Shown: positions 1 to 11,841, counted from the first letter of the stretch. The stretch is DNA of 64,000 nucleotides from Clarkia xantiana subsp. parviflora (GCA_036873135.1 JAPTYO010000007.1:2710763-2774762), one strand, 5' to 3'. Made by a program: numbers and translations. Notes: a model not told the origin generated them from the letters alone.

Positions 1-61
1 TTGCAATCTCCATGCTAGGATACAGGCAAGTAATAAACATAAAGATAGGGTCCAACTGAAC

Positions 62-559
62 CTGTTCATATGCAGGAAATGATATCCATTCGGGGAAATT
101 ATCTCCACAAATTTTCTTCAGATCATCTCTTGTAAGAGAAGATAGTTGTTTGATATCCACTGCCTGTTAAAAACAGCCAAAACCAGGTTAAATTTCAAGC
201 AGAAAATGCAGGTCAATAAAGTTGACAAGCTTGCAATAACATCCAGATCATCAAGCAACGACTAAGAATAGTGAACCATAATTGAGTAAATAAATCTTGG
301 ATTAAATTGATATAAGTTTCTAAGATTGCATTCGTTAGTGATCAAGAACATTAAGATCGAAAAAAATTTCTTGCAAGTTTCAACGAATCAAGTCAACTAA
401 AGCTCCTTCTTGTTTAATTACGTAATCGATGCAAATAATTACTTTCAGAAGTACCTTAGCGATCCGCTTGTTCCTGCGATATGTCATCATGTAGCTCCAT
501 CCGAACATCAAAGCAACTCCGAAGATCATTCCCATTACAATTCCCGTGGTAAACGCCAT
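62..559 (-). CDS. CLB1/SYT7-type C2 lipid-binding protein, 5' end (partial)
   Basis: The first two coding exons are visible: exon 1 at 559..455 (35 codons) and exon 2 at 163..62 (34 codons). GT/AG sites lie at each junction and both exons end in phase 0. Exon 1 encodes a short N-terminal membrane anchor (residues 3-27, rich in Gly, Ile, Phe and Met) followed by basic residues (YRRNKRIAK). Exon 2 begins AVDIKQLSSLTRDDLKKICG and continues with NFPEWISFP, the conserved stretch that precedes the SMP domain in plant calcium-dependent lipid-binding protein CLB1 (SYT7, NTMC2 type 4). Family members have an N-terminal anchor, an SMP lipid-transfer domain and a C2 domain and act at membrane contact sites. 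The SMP and C2 parts lie beyond the left edge. The ATG at 559 opens directly into the membrane segment, as in the family. Sequence upstream (about 560-860) is probably 5' UTR. Confidence 0.85.
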
Positions 560-2001
560 GACCGACTCTCCCGAAGAGAAATGCGATTGGAAATGCAGAA
601 ATCAATAGACTAGCTTCTCCAAGAAGTCAACGCCAATTCTCAAACACCTCAGCAACAGAGTGTAGCGTGGATAGACGAGAATCCCGAGAAATACGCGGTC
701 GATAAAACACGAAGGAACCGAGATTTCAGTTACTATTTTACTGTCTCATTCCAATACAAAACGTTATTCAGTACTGATATTACTTCGGCTCTCCTTATCT
801 CAAGGACGCGTAATTCGCAAGCTTCTGTTCTTCGTCAGTTCATTAGAGATGGATTAATCGCCATCTCACGGTTCGTCGTTGCAAGAGAGGGAGGAGAAAC
901 GTCATTGAAGTTGTAAAAGAAGAAGACGGTTGGTCAGACGATGGAGAAAGCAAAGCGTTTTGTTGAGAAGCTTCTGACTTTGCTTCGGTTTTACAGTCTT
1001 CTATTCTATTATTATTATTATTTTGGTTACAACAATCTTCTATTTTATTATTATTATTTTGATTAACAATTAAAATTAATTAGATTAGGAGGGACGACCA
1101 TAAATTTTGCTTCTAATCTGATTTTCTTTTAATTAATTTTTATGAACTACTCGTGCATGTACTAGTTTTGTCAACGTAATCCATTAAGATTGTATAATTA
1201 AAAGTTCTATAATTAAAAGTCAGTTCATTAAACTCAGTTGTATTCACATTTTATTATGTTTAAGGCTTATATATAGATTTGGCGATACTTAATAGACATA
1301 TAACTCTCTCAATTAATTATTATTTGCAGAATATTCATATTCAATATTTTATCATTTATAGACTTACTTAATATAAGTTTTTTTTTTGACAAAGTAATAA
1401 TTAGTTTAATTTTGGAATAAACATGTAATAAGTGTGCTTGCTATACTAATAATTACCCGTATGACACCCCGTCGATGGAAAAAATAAAATAAAAATTGTG
1501 TTAGAAACTTGTAAAATTCAGACCTACCTAGTTCAGAGTTGTTTGATCCTGTATAGTCTGGTTTGTTCCATGTGCCATGCAAAATAATAATAGAAGACGT
1601 CATCTCTCTGTTTAATTTAATATTATTATTATTATTATTCTTATTGTTAATGATAAATAAATAATCGGGTTTCTTGTTTGGAACTAGATTTTATTGCCCA
1701 ATACTGTCGTGCATACCACTTACTTTTACGTACAACACACATCTTACGCCTCAATATTTTTTTATTTATAACTTTTATTTCCATTATTGTTGTCTTGTCT
1801 ATGCTAGCTTTTTCTTGGCCATAATTATTGTCTATGCTAGCTAGTCGCATATTATTCCATTTACTTCACAATTTTCCTTATTTGTTCAATTAGCTATGCT
1901 GTTAAAGATTATTTTCCTTTTTACTCCATATATATATTTTTGACTTTTCAAATATATATATACATATATCCGAGTGGCAAAAAAAAAAAAACATGAATCA
2001 A
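560..2001. other. 5' flank of the CLB1-like gene and AT-rich spacer
   Basis: No credible gene is seen. The first 300 bases are moderately GC-rich and probably hold the leader and promoter of the minus-strand CLB1-like gene. The rest is AT-rich, with short TTA/ATT microsatellites near 1008-1060 and 1619-1640. The short open frames here have no recognisable domain and no splice partners. Confidence 0.5.
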
Positions 2002-2010
2002 ATAATATTA

Positions 2011-2635
2011 GGATTAATTAGCCAAATGCACTACTACGTTTTGAGCATGTTGCCAGATGCACTATATTATTTTCTTGTGTTGCTAACTACACCACTATGT
2101 TTTGAAATGTTTCTAGAGTTTAGGGCTTAGGGTTTAGATGCACCAGTATGTTGCACCACTATGTTTTGAAATGTTTCTAGATGCACCAGTATGTTAGTCC
2201 ACCGTTAAAGACTACGTACAAAATATATTTGAAATTGTTTCTAGATGCTACTAACATGAAATATATTTGTTTTTTTTTTGTAATGTTTTTAATATTATCA
2301 AAATAAAATTTAGTTCAAAATATTTCGAATTTTCTTAACTTATTTGTAATTTTTGGTTTTTTTTTTTTTTTTGCTATTTTTTAGTTTTAAATTGTTTGTT
2401 TTAGTTTATTATCTTTTAAAATATTTTAATTGTCATGTTACATTATCATAGTATTGTTTTCAGTTTCACATCAGCAACATGTGCATCGTCAACATTTTTA
2501 CATTAAAATTTAACAGTAGATTGGTAAAGTGACACATTTAGCAACATTTTAAAACGTAGTTATGCATTAGACAACATATATAGAGTGCATTGAGCAACAT
2601 AGCAAAACATGCTGGTTTATTCGGCTAATTAACCC
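2011..2635. mobile_element. Mutator-like MITE with 9-bp target duplication
   Basis: The termini are inverted: GGATTAATTAGCC on the left and the complement of GGGTTAATTAGCC on the right. They are flanked by a perfect 9-bp direct repeat ATAATATTA at 2002-2010 and 2636-2644. A 9-bp duplication is typical of Mutator-superfamily elements. The inner arms are also loosely inverted (blocks resembling ATGCACTA and GCATGTT recur). Near 2088-2180 a block of roughly 28 bases containing CACCAGTATGTT / CCACTATGTTTTGAAATG is repeated. There is no open frame, so the element is non-autonomous. Confidence 0.75.
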
Positions 2636-2726
2636 ATAATATTATTAGGCCATGCAGGTACTTTCTGTCATATTTGGCCTTATTGGAAATAATATTTTTT
2701 CCAGTAATTATTTTCCAAGCAGGTAA

Positions 2727-3321
2727 TCTATATCTATATCTATCTATCTATCTATCTATCTATATATATAATAACTTTGAAATGTTTAAAGATATGTTGA
2801 CAAGTAATTTTTTAACCTCACCTTCTCTATCATACATGTTAAAATTACTTAATTTAATTGGTCCATCTCATTTTCTTAGTCAGTTACACATATATCACTT
2901 TTCTCTATCATCCACATGGAGCTCTTAATTTAATCAAAATGTCATCATTCACTTTCAGTGTCGGTTACACTAATAAATTAATCAAACTAACTATTGCACC
3001 CTAAAAATATAATAATATAAGTTTTATACCCAACAAATTAGTATAGATAATTGTAATACAAGGAAGATTAAAGGCATTATAACACAAGAAATTAAAAAAA
3101 AAATCGAATATATATTTGAATAAATGAATTGATAAAACAAGAAAATCATAACTATATTATATTTATGATATTTTTTGCCAATACATAACCAAAATAATTC
3201 ATAAACTTAAAAAGAAAAGAAAAAATTGAAGGCTTAATACACAAAATAAAATAAAAAGAAAATTGATTATACAATTTTAAGTTATAATAAAATAAATAGA
3301 TAAGACGATATTTTCGATATA

Positions 3322-3366
<45 letters not shown>

Positions 3367-5637
3367 TAATTAATAAATGAAAGGATTTTTTTTTTTTTGC
3401 CAACAGAGGATTTGTTAACACTTAGAAAAACAGCAAAATAAGAAAAATATGGTGCTTGTGAGAAGAAATAGAGTTACTCAACCCACCGCATAAATTGTGC
3501 TCCTCCATCCTTACAAACGCAAGTATCGAATGAAGCAACAAGTGAAGGCGATATCGAGAAATTATATGAGTTTTAATTGACGTTGATGGTATGATCTAAT
3601 TTGGTGGAACTTGAAAGTGGTAAGAAAGTTTTATCTAAGATCCGATCGAATCTTTGACAAATCTGTAATGATTGTTTCTTAGAGAAAAAAAATTATAGGG
3701 ATTTACTACTCTTGATTTGATTAGGAGGAACTTCAATTTTTTTTCGTCTTCTTATTGTTGTTTATCGAATGTAATAAATAGAATGTAATAAATAGCTTAT
3801 TACACAAATACATCTTTCCTAATTCTCATTTTCTGAATTTAGAAATTATGTTAAATATTAAATTACATTACCATATATATATATTCTTTCTAATTAATAC
3901 GATTAAAGTTTCTTAATCAATAATTTTAATTTATACATTATTAGATTGTCAAATATTACAGTATATATTCGTTGTAATTTTTAATAATCAAGCTTTCTTA
4001 ACGGGAAGATTAACTTTATAAGTATTGTATACATAATATAATGAATGCACACTCAACTGTTTTTTTCTCACCGTCTCTCAACGGTTGAACTCTATTAAAT
4101 TCATGAAAAAAAAAATCTATTAAATGTTTAATTTAATTATATAGTATTAAATAATAAAATATGACAATATATTTATATCATTAGTAATTGTTATTATAGA
4201 ATTTCTATAATCTTAGTCAAATTAAGGTGTATGAACTCCGCAATTCGTATGATATTTCCACTTCATTTTAGAAAAGATCATGAACATCTATGTCTTTATT
4301 ATAAATAATAATATACTTACAGCTATTATTATTTTGAGTAAACGTATGATCAAATAATAAAGCATCTACTAGCCAAAATACTAATAATAAAAATTATAGT
4401 GCTGGCCATGAACAATTTTCAATTCCCATGTGATGGCCACCAAATTAATAAATTGTTTAAGAATTTATGAAAATCTTATATTTTTTATGGTAAGACATAA
4501 TTATATTTATTAAATATTGTCATAATAAATATTTATTAAATATTACCATAATATTTTTAATTATGGTTTACACAATGAATCTTTCATAATTCTTCTCAAT
4601 TTTTCATTTCGTATGATATTTTCACATCTTTATATAGAATAGATAAGTATGAATATTTATGATTTATTTCGTAACTATAAATACTAACTTATTTATAGCT
4701 ATAATTATTTTTTCAGTTAAAGTCTTAATTAATAATAAACTCATGTATTAACCAAAATAATAATAATAAAGTCACATATCAGTAAAAGAAAAATCACAAT
4801 AAATCCATATATTTAATTATTAGTATAAATTTTTATAAAGTGAGGATAATAATTTAAACACACAAAACTTTTAAATTTATTTAATAATTTTATGAACATA
4901 TTATTTTATTAGTGATAAGATATAATTAAACTTCATTCCTTATTAAGTTAATCTCCCATTAAAATAATTGTCTATAATATTTCATAACTAATATTTATCT
5001 ATCATCTTCTGATATGTATTAATTAATAAAAAAAATATTTATTAGTTTAAGTACTGATAATAAATATTAATTAACTATTTTTTTGGATTTACACAATACC
5101 CAAAATAATTATTCTCATACAATACTTCATTTCTTAAATGTATTTTAATTTTTTTTTCTTCAATGTTATTGATTATTCATTAATACAAATATGTTTGGAA
5201 AAAAATAATAATATAAATATGCAAAATTCTTAAATAGTATTGATCAACATATTAAATACTTCATACAATCTACATAGTGTAAATTTATTTTAGATTGTGT
5301 ATAACTTAAATAAGATATAATCATATATCATTTCAATATCAACTATCTTTGTTATTATTATTTTTTTTTTTGCCAAATCAACCGCCTACATCAAATATAA
5401 AAACATTTTTGTATATAGACAATTTGATATTTGTGCATTTATTTTGATATTCTAATAAATAATGTATATAGACAATTTGATATTTATGCATTTATTTTGA
5501 TATTCTAATAAATAATCTTATCTTTTAGTCAAAAAAAAAAAAATACTTATCTAAGTAAACTATCTAACAAATATCTATATTATTCCATTTTATAGTACTA
5601 CATTTATATCCGCGCAAAGCGCGGGTAGTATATCTAG
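2727..5637 (+). mobile_element. Non-autonomous Helitron
   Basis: The 3' end is diagnostic. A GC hairpin at 5610-5624 (CCGCGC, loop AAA, GCGCGG) is followed by 13 bases and ends in CTAG, with the next base T. That is the CTRR terminus and the A/T insertion site of Helitrons. The likely 5' end is the TC at 2727, preceded by A and followed by an ATCT/AT-rich stretch. The 2.9-kb interior is very AT-rich, with an AT microsatellite at about 3327-3362, and shows no Rep/helicase frame. The block near 3420-3680 is less AT-rich and could be captured host DNA; I do not recognise it. The 3' end is secure and the 5' end is inferred. Confidence 0.7.
3327..3362. repeat. (AT)n microsatellite
   Basis: Uninterrupted alternating TA run of about 36 bases inside the Helitron interior. 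Confidence 0.9.
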
Positions 5638-6627
5638 TTCTTCAATAAGGCCATGCAGATGCAGGTACTTACTGTCATATTTGGGCTCTAAAATAATAGC
5701 CTTCATCAATCTTCGCAACGGGCCTCGGGCCGTGTGTATATTTGTTTTCGGCCGTGTATGTTAATTTTTTTTTGCCAAATCACACATATAATATGGAGGC
5801 ATAGTAATTTAGCAAGAATTATTCAGCTCTACTAAATGCTCATTTTGAGAATATTTTGGAATAGATTTAACTTTTTGAAATTAGTAGTTTCCATATATAT
5901 TTTGGAGCTTTTAAGTGTCACTTGATATAATATATTTTCCAATTAATCTTAATAATACACAATTTTTTTATTTTTTACTTTCGCGGAATGGTCTTAAGAG
6001 CATACATCAGAAGTGCAACACATTTAACATACTTGCTCTACAACACATGAACTAATCCCAACTCAATAATAACTAGTTCCCATATAAGCTAGGCCACTAA
6101 GCACAACGTAACTTTCAAACCTGTAAGAAGGAAGATTCGACGAATGAATCTTAATTTATATATATGTTGGATTCGGTACTTGATTTTGAATGAGAGATTT
6201 ACAGTAAAAACTTTCTAATTAGTTTGATTCGACGACGCTAATGTATTTTGAATGAGAGAGGGCAGGAGATTGTGTGATCCGCTATCCTTAGTATATACAA
6301 TTAGTTTTGTTGTCCAGTCATTTTTTAGTAGTTTCGGTATTATGCATATCCTAAATGTAAATTTTGGGGTTTCGCCTTCAAAATATGCTGACGTTCTCAT
6401 TTTGACGAGTCTTGAAATAAGCTAGGGAATTAGCTTTAAAATGAGCAACAATATATTATTAACTTTTATTCGCTGCTTACACAATACACAGTTTACACAC
6501 TGCCTAACCTTGGTATTATTATTGTACGATGAAATCGAAATTTATATTGTCTACATTATTCATACGACGCTTAATTATAAATTTTACTACCCTTATTGGC
6601 GAATAAGGACTATGGTTCCTTGTATCA
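5638..6627. other. Spacer downstream of patatin gene 1
   Basis: No gene is seen. It starts with a second copy (5647-5690) of a host block also present at 2646-2685, on the other side of the Helitron. The rest is AT-rich and should include the 3' UTR and polyadenylation region of the minus-strand patatin gene ending at 6628. Confidence 0.4.
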
Positions 6628-9600
6628 TCATTTTGTTTGTGTTGTCAGCATATGTGGCAGCTTGGAACGGCTCTTGTCGTGTCCATGGAGCGAATTTGCA
6701 AGTCGAAGCTTTCTTTCATCGGATAGTATTTTTGCGCACCTATATATACAAAAATGAAATTCCGATGTCAAATTTATTTAATTTGTTCATACATATATAC
6801 TGTATATAATTATATACAGTTAATATACATATATATACCTTATAAGAGCTTCTGCATTAGTCTCTTGTTGGTTGAATGGCTCAAAGATGCCTTTGTCTAG
6901 ATTTACCCTAGAGACGGGCTTCTGCAAGAGTCCTTCCCCGACTTTGACTAGTTCAGCCATGTTGGTTTGTGTAGAGACATCAGTAGAAGATACTACTCCA
7001 CTTAATGTATCATCCTGCATCATCATATATTCAATCATAAATCATATATATACATATTAGACACCAAATCACGTATACGCACGTAATATCATCGTGAGAA
7101 TGTTACAAATGCATGATCAAACCAACTCTTAGATGAAACAAACGAATAATCAATATGACTTCGTTGACAGTACAATAGTAGAACCTTATTAAAAAAATAA
7201 CTTAAATTATATAGTGTAATATTATATAAAATTTCAAATCTAAATTTAAAAAAAAAAAAAAAAAATTGAAGTAAATTGCTAGAGGGGCCAGAAGCAAAAA
7301 CGCCAATTAAAGCGCTCTTAGCCCCTAGCAATTTACTTTAACTTTTTTTAATAATTTAGGTTTGAAGTTTTATGTTTTAAGTTATTTTTTTAATAATGTT
7401 ATATTTTTGTACTATTATCAAAGTCAGGTCAATCATTCTTATGTATCGTCTTAGGAGTATGTTTGATAATGCACCATGCCACCACTACAAGAAAATTAGT
7501 AATTTGTGATGGCGCCTTTTTAAGAGAACTAATTCCCTCAAAAATTATAAAAAAAAAAATTTAGGGATTTATTATGTTTTGAGGGATTTTTAAGAAAATT
7601 TTAAAGAAATTTTCTAGCCAACCTTTTTGTTAGGAGTCATTCCTTAAAAAAAAATTGAATGTTGTATTTGTATGAAATTTTTACAATTCCATTACAAATA
7701 AGGTTATATGTCCTCACAAACAGACCTCTCACAAACAACTAAGATTTCTTGTAGTGCATTTTTAAGCGTTATGTTAGAGTATGATACACGTGTGGTTTGT
7801 TTCACATCGACTAAAAATTAAATATAGATGTACCTGAATCCTAAGGTAGTTCTTCTCGAAGTGGAGGGCTTGAAAAAGAACAGAGAGGTGAATGTCGACC
7901 ATATCAGAACTAGCTTGCGTGAAAACATCAACCAAAGGGGCAGAATCGCCATTTGAGAGCCAGCCAATGGTACCCCATTTAGCAGCTTCTATTGCGGAGT
8001 ACTTAGTTTCAGATTTCGAAGACCCTGTTCCCAGAGATATCACTACAAACTTCGTGTAGTCCAGTGGATTAGCGGGTGAGAAATCAGAGCTTCCTTTACT
8101 TATCTCTTTTGTCACTTCACTCATCGCAATTTGAGTCTGCACCAACAATTTGTTCAACATACAAATATTTATGACCCGGCGATCAGATCGCACCTAGTCC
8201 TAAGCTATATTCGGTTAGGTCAATTTCGGGTTAATTGTTCAATTTTCAACTTTTTAAAACTAAATTGAACAAATTAAAAGTTATGAAAGTTTTAGAGGGA
8301 TTAAATTTAACAAAATTAAAAGTTTAGGGCTACTCACGTGCACATCACGTGACACTTAACAGCCAAATCAGACGGAATTTTAACTGTGGTATGAAAAGTG
8401 TATGAAATGCAAAATGTTGGTACCAAAAGTATACAAAAAAAAGCTAATACCAAAAATGAATTTCGATCAAAAAGTGATATGAAATAAACCATTATCCCTA
8501 AGTATAAATATAGTAAAGTTAGTTTACTGGGTTGTTTGCGGCTACACCACCATCAATAAGGTGGAAATATCTAACTGCTCCAGTTGCATTCTCAGTTTTG
8601 AAATAATGCGCAGGTAGGTATGTCGGTGCCGCTGAAGTTGCAATACATATGTCGGACATCAATGCATCTAATGTTGGCTTCTCCTTCACCTATATATATA
8701 TATATATGAAGTAATTATATATCCATGCAACGACACTTCAGTTATTTGTTTACCATATAATAATTATATAGGATTAACAAGTATTTTGGTGCATGATGTT
8801 TGACTACTTTTGAATTTTGTTCATGATTTTTTTTTTTTCTAGTTTTGGTATCATAAGTTTGCATTTTTTTTTGTCCGACCGTTACATTCCGTCCATTTTT
8901 TCCATTAAGTGACATGTGCAAGCCACGTGATCCACCATAAATTTTCAATTTTCTTCAAATTTTGGGGAATTGACACCCTAAACCTAGTTCAATTTGGGCG
9001 AATTGAACTAGGTTTAATGGGTCAAATTTGGGGGAATTGACACCCTAAACCTAGTTCAATGGGTCAATTCCCCCAAATTTGAACAAAATTGAAAGTTTAG
9101 GATGGATCACGTGACTTGCACATGCCACTTAACGGAAAAAATGGACGGAATGTAACGGTCAGACCAAAACTAGAAAAAATCTGCAAACATACAATAACGA
9201 CACTAGGCAAAAAAAAACAGCATAGACCAAAACCCAAAAGTGGTCAAACATCATGGACCAAAATATTTGTTAACCAATATATATATATATATTAAAAAAA
9301 TTATACGTTAAAAATACATTAATTAATTACCTGATAGGATGAAAAGATAGTAGGTTGGAGTTGTTTGATATCGAACGTTGGAATGACAATATTAGTTAGT
9401 GCTTGCTTCAATTTCGTCTCGCCTAATTCTTTTCTGAGAATGCTATGTAGGTACTTTCCATCGTATTGAGGTCCTGAGAGAGCCTTCGTCATCTTGAAAA
9501 TAGAAGCAAACGGGCCGCTGCAATTCATAATATAGTTTTTATATAGGAATGTGTTAAAATATTTTGCAGAAAGTTTAAAAATAGTATATAAGGTGATTTG

Positions 9601-10540
9601 ATTTATATATATGTATATACTTGTATTGAGGGAAAATGTGAGGTCCCTTAGTGAGGTAGAAGTTTTTGATGTCTTGAGCAGCAAAGATGGGTCGATTGTT
9701 GGTGTTAGGGGTTGCCAACATTGCGCTAATCAACCCTCCAGTGCTCGTCCCAGCTATAACATCAAAGTAATCTGCAAGTCTCGCATCTTCCCCATCTAGC
9801 TTCTACCAAAATATATAACAATCATTTATTTATTTATAATTATAACATAATTAATAGTGACCCAAAAATTGATCTATATTTAAGAACCTATAAACTGTCC
9901 GAGCCTCTGAGGTTCGCCATATGTTAGATTTTGGCGTCTGAAGTTTAAATTGTTGATATTGACTGTCTGAAGTTCCAACTTTGTTGAAATTTGGTTTTCC
10001 CTCAATTTTTTCTTTCAAATTTAACATAATGGTGTGAAAAGTCGAAATTACCCCTAATATTTTATGTTTACTCCGGCCACCACCCAACTCCGGACGGCCA
10101 CCACCCTACTCCGACAGGCCACCACCCAAGTCCGGCTGGCCACCACCCAAGTCCGGTCCGCAACCACCCAACTAGGGGCATTTTTAAGATTTAGTTTTTT
10201 ATTGGGTCATGTGACATGCACATGACCAAGTTCTGTCAATTTTAACAGTAATTTTAAACGGAAACAGCAAATTTCAATAAAGTTGAAACTTTAGACAGTC
10301 AGTATCAACAATTTAAGCTTCATACACCAAAATCTCACATAGGACAAACTTCAAACAGTTTATAGGTTGTTAACCTATATATAATATACTTACCTGCAGT
10401 TCAGACTCCAGGAAACTCAATATGGTAGCTGGGATAAGCCCTCTGATCCCACCTCCATCAATGCTGAGAACTGTGATGAAGTTTCCATAGCAGGGAGGCT
10501 GTAGAGATCGAGAATTAGCAGCTGTTGATGTTCCTTCCAT
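6628..10540 (-). CDS. Patatin-like phospholipase 1 (422 aa)
   Basis: Patatin-like lipid acyl hydrolase of the plant PLP2 type, which releases fatty acids from phospho- and galactolipids. Seven exons close in phase: 10540..10394, 9802..9621, 9517..9331, 8689..8528, 8136..7834, 7014..6839, 6739..6628. Visible motifs: oxyanion loop DGGGIRG (about residues 26-32), nucleophile elbow GTSTG (about 69-73) with the catalytic Ser, and the catalytic-Asp motif [11 protein letters not shown] at the end of exon 4. No signal peptide is seen, which suits a cytosolic or membrane-associated enzyme. The ATG at 10540 lies about 130 bases below a TATA box. It is a tandem copy of the next gene: exons 2-5 have identical lengths (182, 187, 162, 303). 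The last exon is shorter and its C-terminus differs. Introns 1, 3 and 5 carry MITEs. Confidence 0.93.
7187..7397. repeat. Long imperfect hairpin (foldback MITE) in patatin 1 intron 5
   Basis: The two arms (about 7187-7281 and 7305-7397) are inverted copies. The outermost 18 bases pair perfectly, and inner blocks TAAATTGCTAG / CTAGCAATTTA also pair. The loop is short. The element sits wholly inside an intron. Confidence 0.65.
7483..7756. mobile_element. CACTA-type MITE in patatin 1 intron 5
   Basis: The left end reads CACTACAAGAAAA and the right end is the inverse of CACTACAAGAAATC, the canonical terminus of plant CACTA (En/Spm) elements. The size is 274 bases with no open frame. The flanking trinucleotides CAC and CAT match at two of three positions, so the 3-bp target duplication is imperfect. 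Confidence 0.7.
8190..8510. repeat. Foldback-element remnant in patatin 1 intron 4
   Basis: The stretch holds phrases typical of the other foldback elements of this window (TCACGTGACACTTAACAG, then ACGGAATTTTAAC, then repeated GGTACCAAAA-like words), but I cannot pair two clear arms. It is probably a decayed or solo arm. Confidence 0.35.
8771..9275. mobile_element. Foldback MITE family F1, copy 1 (patatin 1 intron 3)
   Basis: Long inverted arms begin GGATTAACAAGTATTTTGG on the left and GGTTAACAAATATTTTGG on the right (inverse). They run inward through a poly-T/poly-A step, a TAACGGTC/GACCGTTA block and a CACGTGA block to a palindromic core around CTAGTTCAATTTGGG. Size 505 bases, no gene. Flanks are AT-rich and a target duplication is not clear here, but copy 2 shows a perfect 9-bp one. 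Confidence 0.7.
9877..10375. mobile_element. Foldback MITE family F2, copy 1 (patatin 1 intron 1)
   Basis: Inverted arms: AACCTATAAACTGT on the left and its inverse ACAGTTTATAGGTT on the right. Inner blocks (TCAACAAAGTTG-like words, ACATGCACATGACC) also pair. The centre, about 10074-10172, is a GC-rich minisatellite with units like GGCCACCACCCAACTCCGG, unlike the surrounding AT-rich intron. Confidence 0.65.
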
Positions 10541-10673
10541 TAGTTAGAGATGAAGCTGAAGACAAAAAGTATATATATATATTATAGAATGATGTTCTTG
10601 AGATCGAGGTGGTGGTTTGCCTGATGAGTTAGTAGTAGTTCTGTAAGTTGATGAAGATATAAACTCAGAGGGG

Positions 10674-10683
10674 TATTTATATA
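10674..10683 (-). promoter_or_regulatory. TATA box of patatin 1
   Basis: Minus-strand TATATAAATA about 134 bases upstream of the ATG at 10540, a fitting distance for a TSS near 10645 with a leader of roughly 100 bases. Confidence 0.6.
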
Positions 10684-11664
10684 GCTTCACTTACGTTCAA
10701 ATTATTAAAACATTAGGACATGCATATATTAATTAAGACGAATCTTCATGGAATATTGGCCCAAAATTTCTCCATTTAAGTTGTTAGAAATTTGAGCAAC
10801 GTTATTATGTTGAGAAAAAAATCAGCTAAATAATACCCATGTTGAAGTATATATATATTTAAGAGTGTTCCGAATAACTTCATCCATAAGTTCGATCTTA
10901 TGAGATAGTTGGTTAAATTACACGACTTATTATTAATATGTTATTAAAGCGCATAATTTCATTCCCAGTGATGCCGTGCCATTTTAAAAATAGAAAAAAA
11001 AATGTTAAATAAAAAAAGCCTCCTCGAGGTGGTTGAGTTGAATCCCAATATATAGCCCATTGGTAGTTAAGGCCGAGGTGGCCGGTTTGAAAACTCATAG
11101 TATATATTGACTCAACTGAGGTTTAAGTCGAGGTGGTCGGGAGGATGTTGAAGTATAAACAAAAATGTGTTGAATGTCTTCACCTATAAGTTGTTTGAGC
11201 TTATGTGACATTTAGTTAAGGCACGAGTTTTATTCTTAACAACTCTAAACCCTTCGCCTGCAGTGTGGTGTTTTTGTTTGATGACAGACACGGTACATAT
11301 TTAAGTTGTAAGCGAGTCAAGCTACTCAATATCAAATCAGTCGATATTTGAATTTAATTCGCTAAATTTTAAGTCGAGTCGAACTCAAGTCGAGCTTTTT
11401 ATGGTACATAGTAAAGTACGAGTTCATTTATACTCAATTCGAGAGGCTCACGAGCCTAATCGTTTTTTTTCTTTATTTCCGAAAACCAATCTAACTCGGT
11501 CGAATTCGAGTAAAGTAATTCAAATCGAGTCAGAACTTTTTAGATACCCAACTCTACTCGTTTACATCAATACGTAATGCATAGCACATATTAATCAACA
11601 TGTGCATTTTTATTAATTCAAGCAAATAGGAAAGTAATAATATTTGTTTAGACACCCATATTAT
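10684..11664. other. Upstream region of patatin 1, no gene
   Basis: AT-rich spacer. Around 11310-11530 there are repeated words (GAGTCGAACTCAAGTCGAG, ATTCGAG) that look like decayed transposon sequence, but no termini could be defined. No coding frame with recognisable features. Confidence 0.4.
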
Positions 11665-11841
11665 GAGAAATTATTGATTACCACGGAGCCAAAAGCTGTC
11701 TCCTATATGGTACCACTTCAACCAATCATCATATCACACTTGTCAATGTGTCAGGCATTTTGTAACACGTGTCACAATGTAATTGGCTGAAGTGGTACCA
11801 TGTAGGAGTAGGAGAAGCTCCGTGGTAATCAATAATTTCTC
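11665..11841. mobile_element. Small MITE with 24-bp perfect terminal inverted repeats
   Basis: Bases 11665-11688 are the exact inverse of 11818-11841 (outer part GAGAAATTATTGATTACC). The arms continue inward with TCCTA..TGGTACCACTTCA pairing with TGAAGTGGTACCA..TAGGA. Total 177 bases, no coding potential. Flanks (CATATTAT / CAATATCAT) are similar but give no clean target duplication. Confidence 0.75.

Noticed and set aside
2674..2928. 84-codon plus-strand frame
   Set aside because: Spans the Helitron 5' end and an ATCT microsatellite (repeated Leu-Ser-Ile-Tyr), so it is an artefact.
6441..6809. 122-codon plus-strand frame
   Set aside because: Opposite to the last exon and 3' UTR of patatin 1; no recognisable protein.
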